Notes: a model not told the origin generated them from the letters alone. Shown: positions 35,546 through 45,163, counted from the first letter of the stretch. The stretch is DNA of 64,000 nucleotides from Streptomyces globisporus (GCF_003501885.1 NZ_QWFA01000056.1:1-64000); one strand, 5' to 3'. Program-made: numbers and translations.

Positions 35546-36580
35546 TCATGCCCGGGCGGCGGGCGGGGGCGCCGTGGAGCCGCGTACGACGAGCTGGACC
35601 GGCAGGCCCCCCTGCTCGGCGGGGCGGCCGTCCAGCACGGCGAGCAGCGCCTCCATGCCCCGCTCCCCGACCTGCTCCGCCGGCAGCCGCACGGTGGTCA
35701 GCTCCGGCTCCAGCGCGGTGGCCAGCGCCAGGTCGTCGAACCCGGTCACCGAGAGCTCGTCCGGCACCCGCAGCCCGAGCCTGCGTGCCGCCTTGCAGGC
35801 CCCGGCGGCCAGGATGTCGTCGTCGCAGACGATCGCGGTGGGCCGCTCCCCGGTGACCGCCAGAGCCCGCTCGGCCGCCTCGCGCCCCGCCCCCACGTCC
35901 AGCGGAGCCCGTACGGTACGCACCGTCGCGCCACCCGCCGCGCCCAGAGCGTCATGCAGCGCCTCTGCGCGCACCGCGAACGTCCAGGTGTCCACGGCGG
36001 ACGCCAGATGCAGGAAACGACGGTGGCCGAGCCCCAGCAGATGGTCCGTCACCTGCCGCATCCCGTCCGCGATGTCGAGGTTCACATGGGCGGCGGGCGC
36101 GGTGCCCGAGGGGTCGCTGTCCAGCATCACCAGCGGCAGATCCGCCCCGTGCAGTGCGTCCAGCGCGTCGGCGGCCATCGAGGACGCGATGACCCCGTCG
36201 AGCGCGGCCCGGGCCGAGGCGAAGGGGTCCCGGGCCGGGCCAGTGCCGTCCGGCGAGGGGTAGAGCACCACGCCGAAGTCGTGCTCGGCGGCGAGCGCCG
36301 CCGCCCCCGCGTACACCCGGGCGAAGAACTCGTTGGTGAGCGCCGGGACCACCAGCAGCGCGGTCCTCGTGCGGCCGAGCCGCAGACTGCGGGCCGCCAG
36401 ATTGGGCCGGTAGCCGAGCTCCGCCGCGGCCTCCCTCACCCGCTGGGCCGTGACCTCCGACACCCGGCCCGGCCACTTACCGCCGAGCACCAGGGAGACC
36501 GTTGCCTGGGAGACGCCCGCCGCACGGGCCACGTCACGACTGGTGGGCCGGGCGGGGACGGGCTGCTGCGCGCTGGTCAC
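35546..36580 (-). CDS. LacI-family transcriptional regulator
   Basis: A 344-aa repressor. The helix-turn-helix is TSRDVARAAGVSQATVSLVL, with hinge helix NLAARSLRLGRT. The remainder is a periplasmic-binding-protein-like effector domain (LLVVPALTNEFFARVY, SVTGFDDLALATAL). GTG 36580. It is divergent from the MFS transporter gene and a TACGTAT inverted repeat lies between them, so it probably represses both. The ligand is likely a sugar or small metabolite; unknown. Confidence 0.92.
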   Translation of the reverse strand: MTSAQQPVPARPTSRDVARAAGVSQATVSLVLGGKWPGRVSEVTAQRVREAAAELGYRPNLAARSLRLGRTRTALLVVPALTNEFFARVYAGAAALAAEHDFGVVLYPSPDGTGPARDPFASARAALDGVIASSMAADALDALHGADLPLVMLDSDPSGTAPAAHVNLDIADGMRQVTDHLLGLGHRRFLHLASAVDTWTFAVRAEALHDALGAAGGATVRTVRAPLDVGAGREAAERALAVTGERPTAIVCDDDILAAGACKAARRLGLRVPDELSVTGFDDLALATALEPELTTVRLPAEQVGERGMEALLAVLDGRPAEQGGLPVQLVVRGSTAPPPAARA

Positions 36581-36643
36581 TCGTGCCTCCGTGCGGGACG
36601 TCTCCGTAACGCCGCGGGGTGGACCCGCGAACTGCGCACATGG

Positions 36644-36670
36644 TACGTATGAACCTCGACGTTATACGTA
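36644..36670. promoter_or_regulatory. Inverted repeat TACGTAT-N13-ATACGTA, candidate operator
   Basis: Perfect 7-bp arms in the 136-bp divergent region between the LacI regulator and the MFS gene. The right arm lies within GTTATACGTAAC, itself nearly palindromic, and CGTAAC recurs at 36605. Confidence 0.5.
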
Positions 36671-36716
36671 ACACTTCGGTGGGCGCACGGCCGGCCGAGG
36701 CGGAGAGGGGGCGGGT

Positions 36717-37976
36717 ATGGCCGCAGGATATCTGGACATCCTCCGGGCGCGGCATGCCGCCCGGCTGCTGACGGGCACGCTGGTGGGGCGGCTGCCCAAC
36801 GGCACCGCACACATCGCGATCGTGCTGTTCACCCGGGCGGAGGGCGGTAGCTACACCCTGGCCGGCGCGCTCGCCGCCGCGTACGGCCTGGCCACCGCCG
36901 TCGGGCAGCCGCTGCTCGGCCGCGCGGTCGACCTGTACGGGCAGCCGCGGGTCCAGCTCCCGGCCGCAGTGCTCTCCGCGCTCGGGATGGCCCTGCTGGC
37001 CCTCACCGGCCTCGGCTCGCTCCCGCTGGCCTACCTCGCCGTCATCGTCGCCGGAGTCGCCACCCCGCCCCTGGAGGGCGGCCTGCGGGCCCTGTGGCCC
37101 AGCGTCCTCAAGGGCGAGGGCCAGGTGCACCGGGCCTACGCCATGGACGCCGTGGCGCAGGAGATCATGTTCACCGTCGGACCGCTCCTGGTGACGCTGC
37201 TCGTCTCGCTCTGGTCCCCGGCCGCCGCCCTGCTCGTCATCAACGCCATCGGCGTCCTCGGCGCCCTCTCGGTCGTCCTGTCCGAGCCCTCGCGCACCTG
37301 GCGCTCGGCGCCCCGCGAGGCGCACTGGCTCGGCGCCCTGCGCTCGCCCGGACTCCTCGCGCTCCTCGGCGCGTTCTTCTTCGTCGGCCTCGCGCTGGGC
37401 TCCATCACCGTGGCCGGGGTGGCGTACGCCGACGACCACGGGCGGGAGGCGGTGTACGGCTGGCTGATGGCCGCACTCGGCCTCGGCGCGCTGATCGGCG
37501 GACTGGCCTACGGGGCACGGCAGTGGGTCGGCGCCCCCGAGAAACGGCTGCGGGCCATCGTCGGACTGCTGGCGCTGGGCTATCTGCCGCTGACACTCAC
37601 CCCCTCGGTGCCGCTCATGACCGTCTTCGCCGCCCTTGCCGGGGTCTTCCTCGCCCCGGCCATCGCCTGCTCCTTCATCGTGGTCGACCGGCACGCCCCG
37701 CGCGGCACGGTGACCGAGGCGTTCTCCTGGCTCGTCACCACGTTCGGCGTAGGCGCCGCGGCCGGCACGGCCGTCGCCGGACCGGCCGTCGAACTCGGCT
37801 CGACCGCCTGGAGCTTCGCCGTCGCGGGGGCCGGGGGAGTGGCGGCCCTGGTGGTCCTGCTGGCCACCGGCAAGGTCCTCGCAGCTCCCGTCCGTACGGC
37901 CGCCGTCGTGACGGGATCGGAAAATGATCGAAACGGTGCCGTCGAACCCGGTTTCAGCTCGGGCCATAAGGCGTAA
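36717..37976 (+). CDS. MFS transporter
   Basis: A 419-aa major facilitator with about 12 transmembrane helices and a central cytoplasmic loop around residues 190-205 (SRTWRSAPREAHW). Motif A is degenerate (LLGRAVDLYGQPR). Substrate is unknown. It ends 9 nt before pafA, so transcripts can read into pafA, yet pafA also has its own -10 box. The divergent LacI gene is the likely regulator. Confidence 0.9.
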   Translation: MAAGYLDILRARHAARLLTGTLVGRLPNGTAHIAIVLFTRAEGGSYTLAGALAAAYGLATAVGQPLLGRAVDLYGQPRVQLPAAVLSALGMALLALTGLGSLPLAYLAVIVAGVATPPLEGGLRALWPSVLKGEGQVHRAYAMDAVAQEIMFTVGPLLVTLLVSLWSPAAALLVINAIGVLGALSVVLSEPSRTWRSAPREAHWLGALRSPGLLALLGAFFFVGLALGSITVAGVAYADDHGREAVYGWLMAALGLGALIGGLAYGARQWVGAPEKRLRAIVGLLALGYLPLTLTPSVPLMTVFAALAGVFLAPAIACSFIVVDRHAPRGTVTEAFSWLVTTFGVGAAAGTAVAGPAVELGSTAWSFAVAGAGGVAALVVLLATGKVLAAPVRTAAVVTGSENDRNGAVEPGFSSGHKA

Positions 37977-37979
37977 TGT
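37974..37979 (+). promoter_or_regulatory. -10 box TAATGT of pafA (leaderless)
   Basis: TAATGT straddles the stop codon of the MFS gene and ends 6 nt before the pafA ATG. There is no Shine-Dalgarno, so a leaderless pafA mRNA is predicted. Confidence 0.4.
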
Positions 37980-37985
37980 TCAGTC

Positions 37986-39347
37986 ATGGACCGCCGCATT
38001 TTCGGGCTGGAGAACGAGTACGGCGTCACGTGCACGTTCAGGGGACAGCGCCGACTGTCACCTGACGAAGTGGCGCGCTACCTCTTCCGCCGTGTCGTGT
38101 CATGGGGCCGCAGCAGCAACGTCTTTCTGCGGAACGGCGCCCGCCTCTACCTCGACGTGGGATCGCATCCGGAATACGCAACCCCGGAATGCGACAACGT
38201 GACCGAACTGGTCACCCACGACAAGGCCGGCGAGCGCATTCTCGAAGGCCTGCTCGTCGACGCCGAACGCCGCCTGCACGAGGAGGGAATCGCGGGCGAC
38301 GTCTATCTCTTCAAGAACAACACCGACTCGGCGGGAAACTCCTACGGCTGCCACGAGAACTACCTCGTGGCCCGGCACGGAGAATTCTCCCGGCTCGCGG
38401 ACATCCTCATTCCGTTCCTCGTCACCAGGCAGCTGATCTGCGGCGCGGGCAAGGTGCTCCAGACCCCGCGTGGCGCGGTCTACTGCGTCAGCCAGCGTGC
38501 CGAGCACATCTGGGAGGGCGTCAGCTCCGCGACGACCCGCTCCCGGCCGATCATCAACACCCGTGACGAACCGCACGCCGACGCCGAGCGGTACCGCCGC
38601 CTCCACGTCATCGTCGGGGACTCGAACATGTCCGAGACGACCATGCTGCTCAAGGTCGGCGCCACCGACCTGGTGCTCCGCATGATCGAGGCGGGCACGG
38701 TGATGCGCGACCTGACCCTGGAGAACCCGATCCGGGCGATCCGCGAGGTCAGCCACGACCTCACCGGGCAGCGCAAGGTGCGTCTCGCCAGCGGCCGGGA
38801 GGCCTCGGCCATCGAGGTCCAGCGGGAGTACTACGAGAAGGCCGTGGACTTCGTCGAGCGCCGGGGTATCCGCACCGGCACCGTCGACCAGGTCCTGGAG
38901 CTGTGGGGCCGCGCCCTGGACGCGATCGAGGCCCAGGACCTCGACCGGATCGACACCGAGATCGACTGGGTCATGAAGTACAAGCTCATCGAGCGGTACC
39001 GGGCCAAGCACAACATGACCATGTCGAACCCGCGGGTCGCCCAGATAGACCTCGCCTACCACGACATCCACCGCCGACGCGGTCTCTTCTACCTCCTGGA
39101 GAAGAAGGGACAGACGGCCCGCATCTGCAACGACCTGAAGATCTTCGAGGGCAAGTCGGTGCCCCCGCAGACCACCCGGGCGCGGCTGCGCGGCGACTTC
39201 ATCCGCAGGGCCCAGGAGCAGCGGAGGGACTTCACCGTCGACTGGGTCCACCTCAAGCTCAACGACCAGGCGCAGCGCACGGTGCTGTGCAAGGACCCGT
39301 TCCGGTCCGTGGACGAACGGGTGGAGAAACTCATCGCCGGCATGTGA
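37986..39347 (+). CDS. pafA: Pup--protein ligase
   Basis: Links the gamma-carboxylate of Pup's C-terminal Glu to substrate lysines using ATP. The 453-aa protein has the glutamine-synthetase-like core: [11 protein letters not shown] with the catalytic glutamates, [19 protein letters not shown], and [20 protein letters not shown] shared with Dop. It lacks the Dop-specific loop. ATG 37986 lies 9 nt after the MFS stop. In mycobacteria pafA lies with pafBC; here two FKBP genes intervene. Confidence 0.97.
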   Translation: MDRRIFGLENEYGVTCTFRGQRRLSPDEVARYLFRRVVSWGRSSNVFLRNGARLYLDVGSHPEYATPECDNVTELVTHDKAGERILEGLLVDAERRLHEEGIAGDVYLFKNNTDSAGNSYGCHENYLVARHGEFSRLADILIPFLVTRQLICGAGKVLQTPRGAVYCVSQRAEHIWEGVSSATTRSRPIINTRDEPHADAERYRRLHVIVGDSNMSETTMLLKVGATDLVLRMIEAGTVMRDLTLENPIRAIREVSHDLTGQRKVRLASGREASAIEVQREYYEKAVDFVERRGIRTGTVDQVLELWGRALDAIEAQDLDRIDTEIDWVMKYKLIERYRAKHNMTMSNPRVAQIDLAYHDIHRRRGLFYLLEKKGQTARICNDLKIFEGKSVPPQTTRARLRGDFIRRAQEQRRDFTVDWVHLKLNDQAQRTVLCKDPFRSVDERVEKLIAGM

Positions 39348-39509
39348 GAGGTCCGCCCGCGCGGAACCCGCGGGACTCGCGGGAAAAGGGACACATTGTA
39401 CGCCGGGGCCGGTCGCCCCGGCGTACAGCCGTGTCGGTACCCGTGATGCAGTTGGGGTGAAGTCGTAGAGTGGCGGGAGTGCCCGGAGCCCCCTACGCGA
39501 GTTGGACTG

Positions 39510-40490
39510 ATGATCCCCACGAAAACTGCCCGGCGTGTCGCCGCCGTCCTGGCCGTGCCCGCTCTGCTGATCACCGCCGCCTGCGGTTCCGATTCCAAGG
39601 ACGACGCCGCCCCGAAGAACTCGGATCCCGTCGCCAAGGTCTCCGGGAAGTTCGGCGCCGAGCCCAAGATCGAGATCGCCAAGGACGCCAAGGTCTCCGA
39701 CGAGGTCGTCGCGAGCGACGTCTCGACCGGTGACGGCGCCGAGGTCAAGAAGGGCGACATCGTCCGTCTGGACTTCGCCGGAAACATCGAGGCCCTCGGC
39801 TCCACCTGGGCCCAGCGGCAGGGCGCCGACCCGAAGGCCCCCCGTGCCCAGGTCGTGCAGGAGGTCGGCCAGCAGGGCCAGATGCTCCCGACCAAGGTCG
39901 CGGACGCGCTGACCGGCCACAAGGTCGGCAGCCGGGTCCAGGTCGAGGGCACCGCCGAGGCGATCGTCGGCGAGCAGCTGAACCCGCAGTCCGGGATCAA
40001 GCCCACCGACCCGCTCGTCTGGGTCGTCGACATCGTCAACGCCGAGAAGGTCGACAAGAAGGGCGAGGCCAAGGGGACCCAGGCCGCCAGTGAGGCCGGG
40101 ATGCCCGAGGTGAAGGCCGCGTCGCAGAAGGCCGCGACCATCACCATCCCCAAGGGCGAGAAGGCCCCGAAGGACCTCAAGGAGCAGGTGCTCATCAAGG
40201 GCGACGGCGCCGCCGTCAAGGCCGGCGAGGGCCTCGTCGTCCAGTACACCGGGGTGAAGTGGGAGGACGGCAAGAAGTTCGACTCATCCTGGGACCACGG
40301 TGGCGCGAGCGCCTTCCCGATCGGCGTCGGCGGCGTCATCCAGGGCTGGGACAAGGGACTGGTCGGCAAGAAGGTCGGCGACCGCGTCCTGCTGACGATC
40401 CCGCCGAACCAGGCCTACGGAGCCGATCCCTCCAACCAGCTCGCCAAGAACAACCTGGTCTTCGTCGTCGACATCCTCGGCACGGTCTGA
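39510..40490 (+). CDS. FKBP-type peptidyl-prolyl isomerase lipoprotein
   Basis: A 326-aa exported lipoprotein with lipobox ITAAC (Cys25). It holds two FKBP units. The first (residues about 80-185) is degenerate and lacks the aromatic pocket. The second (about 230-326) is canonical, with LVVQYTGVKWEDGKKFDSSW, VIQGWDKGLVGKKVGDRVLL and IPPNQAYG. It likely assists folding of secreted proteins outside the membrane. ATG 39510 has no strong ribosome binding site. It is followed by a second, cytosolic FKBP. Confidence 0.93.
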   Translation: MIPTKTARRVAAVLAVPALLITAACGSDSKDDAAPKNSDPVAKVSGKFGAEPKIEIAKDAKVSDEVVASDVSTGDGAEVKKGDIVRLDFAGNIEALGSTWAQRQGADPKAPRAQVVQEVGQQGQMLPTKVADALTGHKVGSRVQVEGTAEAIVGEQLNPQSGIKPTDPLVWVVDIVNAEKVDKKGEAKGTQAASEAGMPEVKAASQKAATITIPKGEKAPKDLKEQVLIKGDGAAVKAGEGLVVQYTGVKWEDGKKFDSSWDHGGASAFPIGVGGVIQGWDKGLVGKKVGDRVLLTIPPNQAYGADPSNQLAKNNLVFVVDILGTV

Positions 40491-40575
40491 GACACCTCTC
40501 GGTACGGTCCGGGCGACGGGGCGACCCGTGCAAGACTTGTGGGGTTTTCCCCGAGATTCTTTTAGGAGCAGTTCA

Positions 40576-40947
40576 GTGAGCATCGAGAAGCCCGAGGTCG
40601 ACTTCCCGGGCGGCGAGCCGCCGGCCGATCTGGAGATCAAGGACATCTGGGAGGGCGACGGCCCGGTGGCCCAGGCCGGCCAGACCGTCTCCGTGCACTA
40701 CGTGGGCGTGTCCTTCTCCACCGGCGAGGAGTTCGACGCCTCCTGGAACCGCGGCACCCCGCTGCAGTTCCAGCTCGGTGCCGGCCAGGTCATCTCCGGC
40801 TGGGACAAGGGCGTGCAGGGCATGAAGGTCGGCGGCCGTCGCCAGCTGACCATCCCCGCCCACCTCGCCTACGGCGACCGCGGTGCCGGCGGCAAGATCG
40901 CCCCCGGTGAGACGCTGATCTTCGTCTGCGACCTGGTCTCGGTCTGA
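40576..40947 (+). CDS. FKBP-type peptidyl-prolyl cis-trans isomerase, cytosolic
   Basis: A 123-aa single-domain FKBP with an intact active site (VHYVGVSFSTGEEFDASWNR, VISGWDKGVQGMKVGGRRQL, IPAHLAYGDRGAGGKI). It has no signal peptide, so it acts in the cytosol. GTG 40576 follows AGGAG at 8-nt spacing; an upstream in-frame ATG at 40528 would add a non-family stretch. It lies 85 nt after the FKBP lipoprotein gene and ends before a strong terminator. Confidence 0.95.
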   Translation: MSIEKPEVDFPGGEPPADLEIKDIWEGDGPVAQAGQTVSVHYVGVSFSTGEEFDASWNRGTPLQFQLGAGQVISGWDKGVQGMKVGGRRQLTIPAHLAYGDRGAGGKIAPGETLIFVCDLVSV

Positions 40948-40966
40948 GCCGTTCCGGACTCGTGTG

Positions 40967-41002
40967 CATGAGGGCCCCCGCCGCACGGCGGGGGCCCTCA
41001 TG
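40967..41002 (+). terminator. Terminator after the FKBP pair
   Basis: A perfect 17-bp stem (40967-40983 with 40986-41002) with a 2-nt nominal loop; followed by CTGTCC rather than a T-run. Confidence 0.8.
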
Positions 41003-41108
41003 CTGTCCGGCGAGCCCCCACCGCGCTCCGGACGACGGCCCGGCTTTGGATCCCCACACCCCGGGGCGGTACGGTCGACCGTCGTAGAGCACCGGAGAAA
41101 GGGCGTCG

Positions 41109-42062
41109 ATGGCGATTGCCAAGGCCGAGCGGTTGATGAACCTCGCGCTGTGCCTGCTGGGGACCCGGCGCCCCCTCAGCAAGCGCGAACTCCGCGGATC
41201 CATCGAGGCCTACCTCGAAGCGGGCTCCGACGACTCTTTCAACCGGATGTTCGAGCGCGACAAGGACGATCTGCGCGAACTCGGACTCGTCATCGAGACC
41301 GTCGAGAACCTCGACGGCGACACCGGCTACCTCGCCCGCCGCGACAGCAACCGGCTGCCCCCCATCACCCTTGACGCAGAGGAGGCCGCCGCCCTCGGCC
41401 TCGCCGCCAAGGTCTGGCAGCAGGCCCGCCTCGCCGGGGCCGCCAGCGGAGCCCTGCAGAAGCTGCGCGCCGCCGGAATGCCCGAGGCCGAGGACGCCTA
41501 CGAGGTCCACAGCGCCCTCGAACCCCGCATCCCCGTCCACGAGGCCGCCTTCGAGCCCCTCATGCTGGCCTGCCGCGACCGCCGCCCCGTCACCTTCGAC
41601 TACCGCAAGGCCAACTCCGCCCGCGCCGAGCAGCGCCAGGTCGAACCCTGGACCCTCGAATGCTGGCGCGGCCACTGGTATCTGGCCGGCTGGGACCGCG
41701 AGCGGGGCGCCGAACGCGTCTTCCGGCTCTCCCGCATCACCGGCAAGGTCCGCTCCCGCGCCGGAGCCTTCAGCGCCGAGGTGCCCGACGTGGTCACCGT
41801 CCGCGAGACCGTGGAGAGCTGGGCCGGCGAGACCGCGACCCGCACCGCCCGGATCAGGCTCCGCGCCGGAGCCGGCTACCCGCTGCGCTCGCGCGCCACC
41901 GCCGTGCGGGACCGCGGCGACGGCTGGGACGAGCTGGAGATCCCGTACGGACACGGCCTCGACGCCTGGCTCGTCGAGTTCGGCCCGGATGTCGTCGTGG
42001 AGGAGCCCGCCGACCTGCGGGCCGATGTGGTGGACCGGCTCCGAGCCGTGGCCAAGGACTAG
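41109..42062 (+). CDS. pafB: WYL-domain transcriptional regulator PafB
   Basis: N-terminal winged helix (LSKRELRGSIEAYLEAGSDD) and a WYL domain (VEPWTLECWRGHWYLAGWDR). In mycobacteria PafBC is a heterodimer that activates the RecA-independent DNA-damage regulon; it was named from its position beside pafA. The 317-aa protein ends 13 nt before pafC, indicating one operon. ATG 41109 follows GAAAGGG. Confidence 0.94.
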   Translation: MAIAKAERLMNLALCLLGTRRPLSKRELRGSIEAYLEAGSDDSFNRMFERDKDDLRELGLVIETVENLDGDTGYLARRDSNRLPPITLDAEEAAALGLAAKVWQQARLAGAASGALQKLRAAGMPEAEDAYEVHSALEPRIPVHEAAFEPLMLACRDRRPVTFDYRKANSARAEQRQVEPWTLECWRGHWYLAGWDRERGAERVFRLSRITGKVRSRAGAFSAEVPDVVTVRETVESWAGETATRTARIRLRAGAGYPLRSRATAVRDRGDGWDELEIPYGHGLDAWLVEFGPDVVVEEPADLRADVVDRLRAVAKD

Positions 42063-42075
42063 GGGAGCCGACACG

Positions 42076-43032
42076 ATGGCCACGAACGCGATCGACCAGA
42101 CCCGCCGGATGCTGTCCCTGGTGACGTATCTGCGCGAGCGCCCCGGCGCCCACGTGCAGGACGTGGCGCGGGCCTTCGGGATCACCGAGGACGAGCTGAT
42201 CTCCGACCTCGACGTCCTGCCCATGTGCGGCACCAGCTTCCGCGGCGGCGACCTCCTCGACATCGACACCGACGGCGACCGCATCTGGTGGCACAACCCG
42301 GACGACGTCGCCGAGCCGCTCCGGCTCGCCGCCGACGAGGCCACCGCGCTGCTCGTCGCCGCCCGCGCCGTCGCCACCCTGCCCGGCCTGCGCGAGAGCG
42401 ACCGGGACGCCCTCGTCCGCGCCACCGCCAAGCTGGAGACGGCCGCGGGCGAGTCCGGCGCGGCCAGCTCCCGGCTCTCGGTGACCTTCGAGTCCGAGGG
42501 CGGCGTCTTCGCCGACGTCGACCGCGCCATCTCCGAGCGCCGCCGCCTCTGGCTGCGCTACTACTCGCCCGCCCGCGACGAACTCACCGAGCGCGAGGTC
42601 GACCCGATCCGGCTCTTCGCCGTCGGCCACACCTACATGGAGGGCTGGTGCCGGCTCTCCGAGGCCCGCCGGACCTTCCGGCTCGACCGCGTCGCCGAGA
42701 TCCGCCTCCTCGACGCCCCCGCCGCCCCTCCCGAGCTGGAACTGCGCGACCTGTCCGCCGGTCTGGTCCAGCCCGCCGCCGAGGACCCGGAAGTCGTGAT
42801 CGAGGTCGGCACCGGCGGCCGCTGGGTCGCCGAGTACTACCCGCACGACTCCGCCGAGGAACTCCCCGACGGCGGCCTCCGCATCACCCTGCGCACCCCC
42901 GACCCGGCCTCGCTGCGCCGGCTCGCCCTGCGGCTCGGCGGCGACGGCCGCATCGTCGCCCCGCCGGAGCTCGCGGACAGCGCCCGCGAGGCCGCCCGCG
43001 AGGCGCTCGCCGCCTACGAGGACACGGTCTGA
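42076..43032 (+). CDS. pafC: WYL-domain transcriptional regulator PafC
   Basis: A 318-aa partner of PafB. The N-terminal HTH is VQDVARAFGITEDELISDLD, the WYL region contains EREVDPIRLFAVGHTYMEGW, and the WCX extension is at the C-terminus (GGDGRIVAPPELADSARE). ATG 42076 follows GGGGAG. It is separate from pafB, not fused as in some actinobacteria. The downstream small genes start 22 nt later and are probably co-transcribed. Confidence 0.94.
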   Translation: MATNAIDQTRRMLSLVTYLRERPGAHVQDVARAFGITEDELISDLDVLPMCGTSFRGGDLLDIDTDGDRIWWHNPDDVAEPLRLAADEATALLVAARAVATLPGLRESDRDALVRATAKLETAAGESGAASSRLSVTFESEGGVFADVDRAISERRRLWLRYYSPARDELTEREVDPIRLFAVGHTYMEGWCRLSEARRTFRLDRVAEIRLLDAPAAPPELELRDLSAGLVQPAAEDPEVVIEVGTGGRWVAEYYPHDSAEELPDGGLRITLRTPDPASLRRLALRLGGDGRIVAPPELADSAREAAREALAAYEDTV

Positions 43033-43054
43033 GGGCCCTGGAAGGGAGACGACG

Positions 43055-43393
43055 ATGAACCGGACGCCGCTGTTCCCGGCCGCCACCGGAGGCCGCCCGG
43101 AGGTTCTGCCCGGCACCGGGATACGCCCGACGCCCCGGTCCGGCACCGGACCCGTCCCCGTGCCGGTCCCCGCCGCCGTACGCTTCCGGGCCGCCTGCCC
43201 CGACTGCCGCGGGCGCTTCGAGCTGGCCGCCGCCGCACTGCGCCTCGCGATCGGCGCCACCCGCCGCACCACCTTCTACACCTTCACCTGCCCCGAGTGC
43301 GGCGCCTCGGTCCGCAAGCCCGCCGGGGAGCGCATCATCGAACTGCTCACCGGCGGCGGCGTACGGACCCTGCGTCTGCACACCGCCCTGTAG
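43055..43393 (+). CDS. Small zinc-ribbon protein
   Basis: A 112-aa protein with a Pro/Gly-rich head and two CxxC knuckles, CPDC at 48-51 and CPEC at 79-82, separated by a hydrophobic helix. The pattern indicates a structural zinc site. Function is unknown. ATG 43055 follows GGAAGGGAGA. It sits between pafC and tatA, apparently in the pafBC transcript. Confidence 0.85.
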   Translation: MNRTPLFPAATGGRPEVLPGTGIRPTPRSGTGPVPVPVPAAVRFRAACPDCRGRFELAAAALRLAIGATRRTTFYTFTCPECGASVRKPAGERIIELLTGGGVRTLRLHTAL

Positions 43394-43424
43394 CGCCGCG
43401 CAGCCGTACAGGAAAGAGGCCCCC

Positions 43425-43622
43425 ATGTTCTGGCCCATGCTCGCCATCGCCCTCGGATTCCTGGGCATCGCCGTGCTCGGCGTGCTCGGCATCAAGGTCT
43501 TCGTCGAGGCCCAGCGTCTCGGCCGGCAGGTCACCGACACCACCGAGCGCATCAACCGGGCCTCCGAGGACCTGGAGCGGGCCGCCACCCGGCTCGCGGC
43601 CACCGGCGACGGCCTGCGCTAG
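43425..43622 (+). CDS. Small single-pass membrane protein
   Basis: A 65-aa protein with one transmembrane helix (residues 4-26, PMLAIALGFLGIAVLGVLGI) and a charged amphipathic C-terminal helix (RLGRQVTDTTERINRASEDL). It has no recognised family. ATG 43425 follows GGAAAGAGG. Conserved position next to the tat genes is recalled but not checked. Confidence 0.8.
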   Translation: MFWPMLAIALGFLGIAVLGVLGIKVFVEAQRLGRQVTDTTERINRASEDLERAATRLAATGDGLR

Positions 43623-43721
43623 CGCGCCGGGGGCCTGATGCCCCACAGCACAGGGGAGTACGCTGCATGGGTCGGCCCAGGCAGGGAGGTGCGGGGCCGC
43701 AAGCAGGAGTACGCACGGGCA

Positions 43722-43752
43722 TTGCCTCGCGTTTACCCCTGCGGGTTACGAT
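43722..43752 (+). promoter_or_regulatory. Putative tatA promoter
   Basis: TTGCCT (43722-43727) and TACGAT (43747-43752), 19 nt apart, 89 nt before the tatA start. The rest of the 218-nt gap shows no open frame of interest. Confidence 0.4.
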
Positions 43753-43840
43753 CGCTGCCAAGCGCAACGATCGGACGTATGCCCGGTCGAGCGGGTAGCG
43801 AGCCCACCCCCCAGCCGCCTCAGTGAGAAGGAAGTCGCAC

Positions 43841-44137
43841 ATGATCGGCAATCTGAAGCCCCTCGAGATCGTTCTGATCATCGCTGTCATCCTGCTGCTC
43901 TTCGGTGCCAAGAAGCTCCCCGACATGGCGCGCTCGCTCGGCAAGTCGGCCCGCATCCTCAAGAGCGAGGCCAAGGCCATGAAGAAGGACGACGCGGCGA
44001 CCGCGACGCCCACCACGGAGACCGTCGACGACACGGTCCCGCCGCAGTCCACCACCGCGCGCACCATCCAGGCCGCACCGGGAGACGTCACCAGCTCCCG
44101 CCCGGTCAACGAGGCCAAGCCCACCACCCAGAGCTGA
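43841..44137 (+). CDS. tatA: Twin-arginine translocase subunit TatA
   Basis: Pore-forming Tat subunit, 98 aa. It has a short N-terminal membrane helix ([20 protein letters not shown]), the conserved FGxxKLP hinge, an amphipathic helix ([20 protein letters not shown]) and a disordered Thr/Ser tail. ATG 43841 follows GAGAAGGAAG. It precedes tatC by 49 nt; tatB is not here, as in other streptomycetes. Confidence 0.95.
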   Translation: MIGNLKPLEIVLIIAVILLLFGAKKLPDMARSLGKSARILKSEAKAMKKDDAATATPTTETVDDTVPPQSTTARTIQAAPGDVTSSRPVNEAKPTTQS

Positions 44138-44186
44138 CCGCCGACGCGCTCCGCCGACAGCCGCCGCACGAGACGAGGGAAGTGGG

Positions 44187-45152
44187 TTGCTCAAGTCTGC
44201 CCGCAAGCAGGAGAAGGACGACGAGGGGCGGATGCCTCTCCTCGATCACCTGCGTGAGCTGCGTAACCGGCTGCTGAAGGCCGTGCTGGCGATCCTGATC
44301 GCCGTCATCGGGGCCGCCTTCTTCCACAAGGAGATCTTCGAGTTCCTGATGAAGCCGATCCTCGACTCGGTCGGCTGCAAGAACGGCGTCCAGACGATGG
44401 TCAACGGCCGCCCGTGCGCGGAGATGACCACCAACGGTCTGTTGTCGCCCTTCACCATCGCGCTGAAGGTCTCCCTCATGGCGGGCGTTCTCCTCGCCAC
44501 GCCCGTCTGGCTGTACCAGCTCTGGGCCTTCGTCGCTCCCGGCCTCCATCAGAAGGAGAAGCGGTACTCCCTGGGTTTCGTGGCCGCCGGGGTTCCGCTG
44601 TTCACCGCGGGCGCCTACCTCGCGTACACGATCCTGCCGCAGACGGCCGAGATCATGCTCGGCTTCACGCCGGACAACGTCACGAACCTCCTGCCGCTCG
44701 ACGACTTCCTCGACCTGATCACCCGCATGGTGATCGTCTTCGGTCTCGCCTTCGAACTGCCGCTGCTGCTCATCGCCCTCAACATGACCGGGGTCCTCAC
44801 GGGCGTCCGTATGCTGCGCTGGTGGCGCGGCATGATCGTCGGTCTCACCGCCTTCGCGGCCATCGCGACCCCCGGCGGCGAGCCCATCTCCATGCTGCTC
44901 CTCGCCGGGCCGCTCGCGGTGCTCTACTTCATCGCCGTCGGCTTCTCCCTGCTGAACGACAAGCGCCGCAACCGCAACAACCCCGACGCCGAGCTCAGCG
45001 ACGACGAGGCCTCGACCCTTGATCTGACGCCCGAGCCCGTCGGCCGCGTGGAGAACGTCTCCTCCTCCCGCCCCGCGCTGCCCGGCCAGAACACCGGTGA
45101 GGCGGACGGGCCCGGATCGCACCGGCTGAACGGTTACGACGACATCACCTGA
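44187..45152 (+). CDS. tatC: Twin-arginine translocase subunit TatC
   Basis: Receptor for twin-arginine signal peptides with six transmembrane helices, 321 aa. The signature MPLLDHLRELRNRLLKA lies in the cytosolic N-terminus and FELPLLL is in TM4-5. The C-terminal 50 residues form an acidic disordered tail. The start is a rare TTG at 44187, supported by GAGGGAAG 8 nt upstream and by the family N-terminus; no ATG or GTG fits before the first helix. Confidence 0.95.
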   Translation: MLKSARKQEKDDEGRMPLLDHLRELRNRLLKAVLAILIAVIGAAFFHKEIFEFLMKPILDSVGCKNGVQTMVNGRPCAEMTTNGLLSPFTIALKVSLMAGVLLATPVWLYQLWAFVAPGLHQKEKRYSLGFVAAGVPLFTAGAYLAYTILPQTAEIMLGFTPDNVTNLLPLDDFLDLITRMVIVFGLAFELPLLLIALNMTGVLTGVRMLRWWRGMIVGLTAFAAIATPGGEPISMLLLAGPLAVLYFIAVGFSLLNDKRRNRNNPDAELSDDEASTLDLTPEPVGRVENVSSSRPALPGQNTGEADGPGSHRLNGYDDIT

Positions 45153-45157
45153 CCTTG

Positions 45158-45163
45158 TAGGGT
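45158..45163 (+). promoter_or_regulatory. -10 box TAGGGT of the lipid kinase gene (leaderless)
   Basis: TAGGGT ends 7 nt before GTG 45171 and no Shine-Dalgarno intervenes. Confidence 0.45.
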
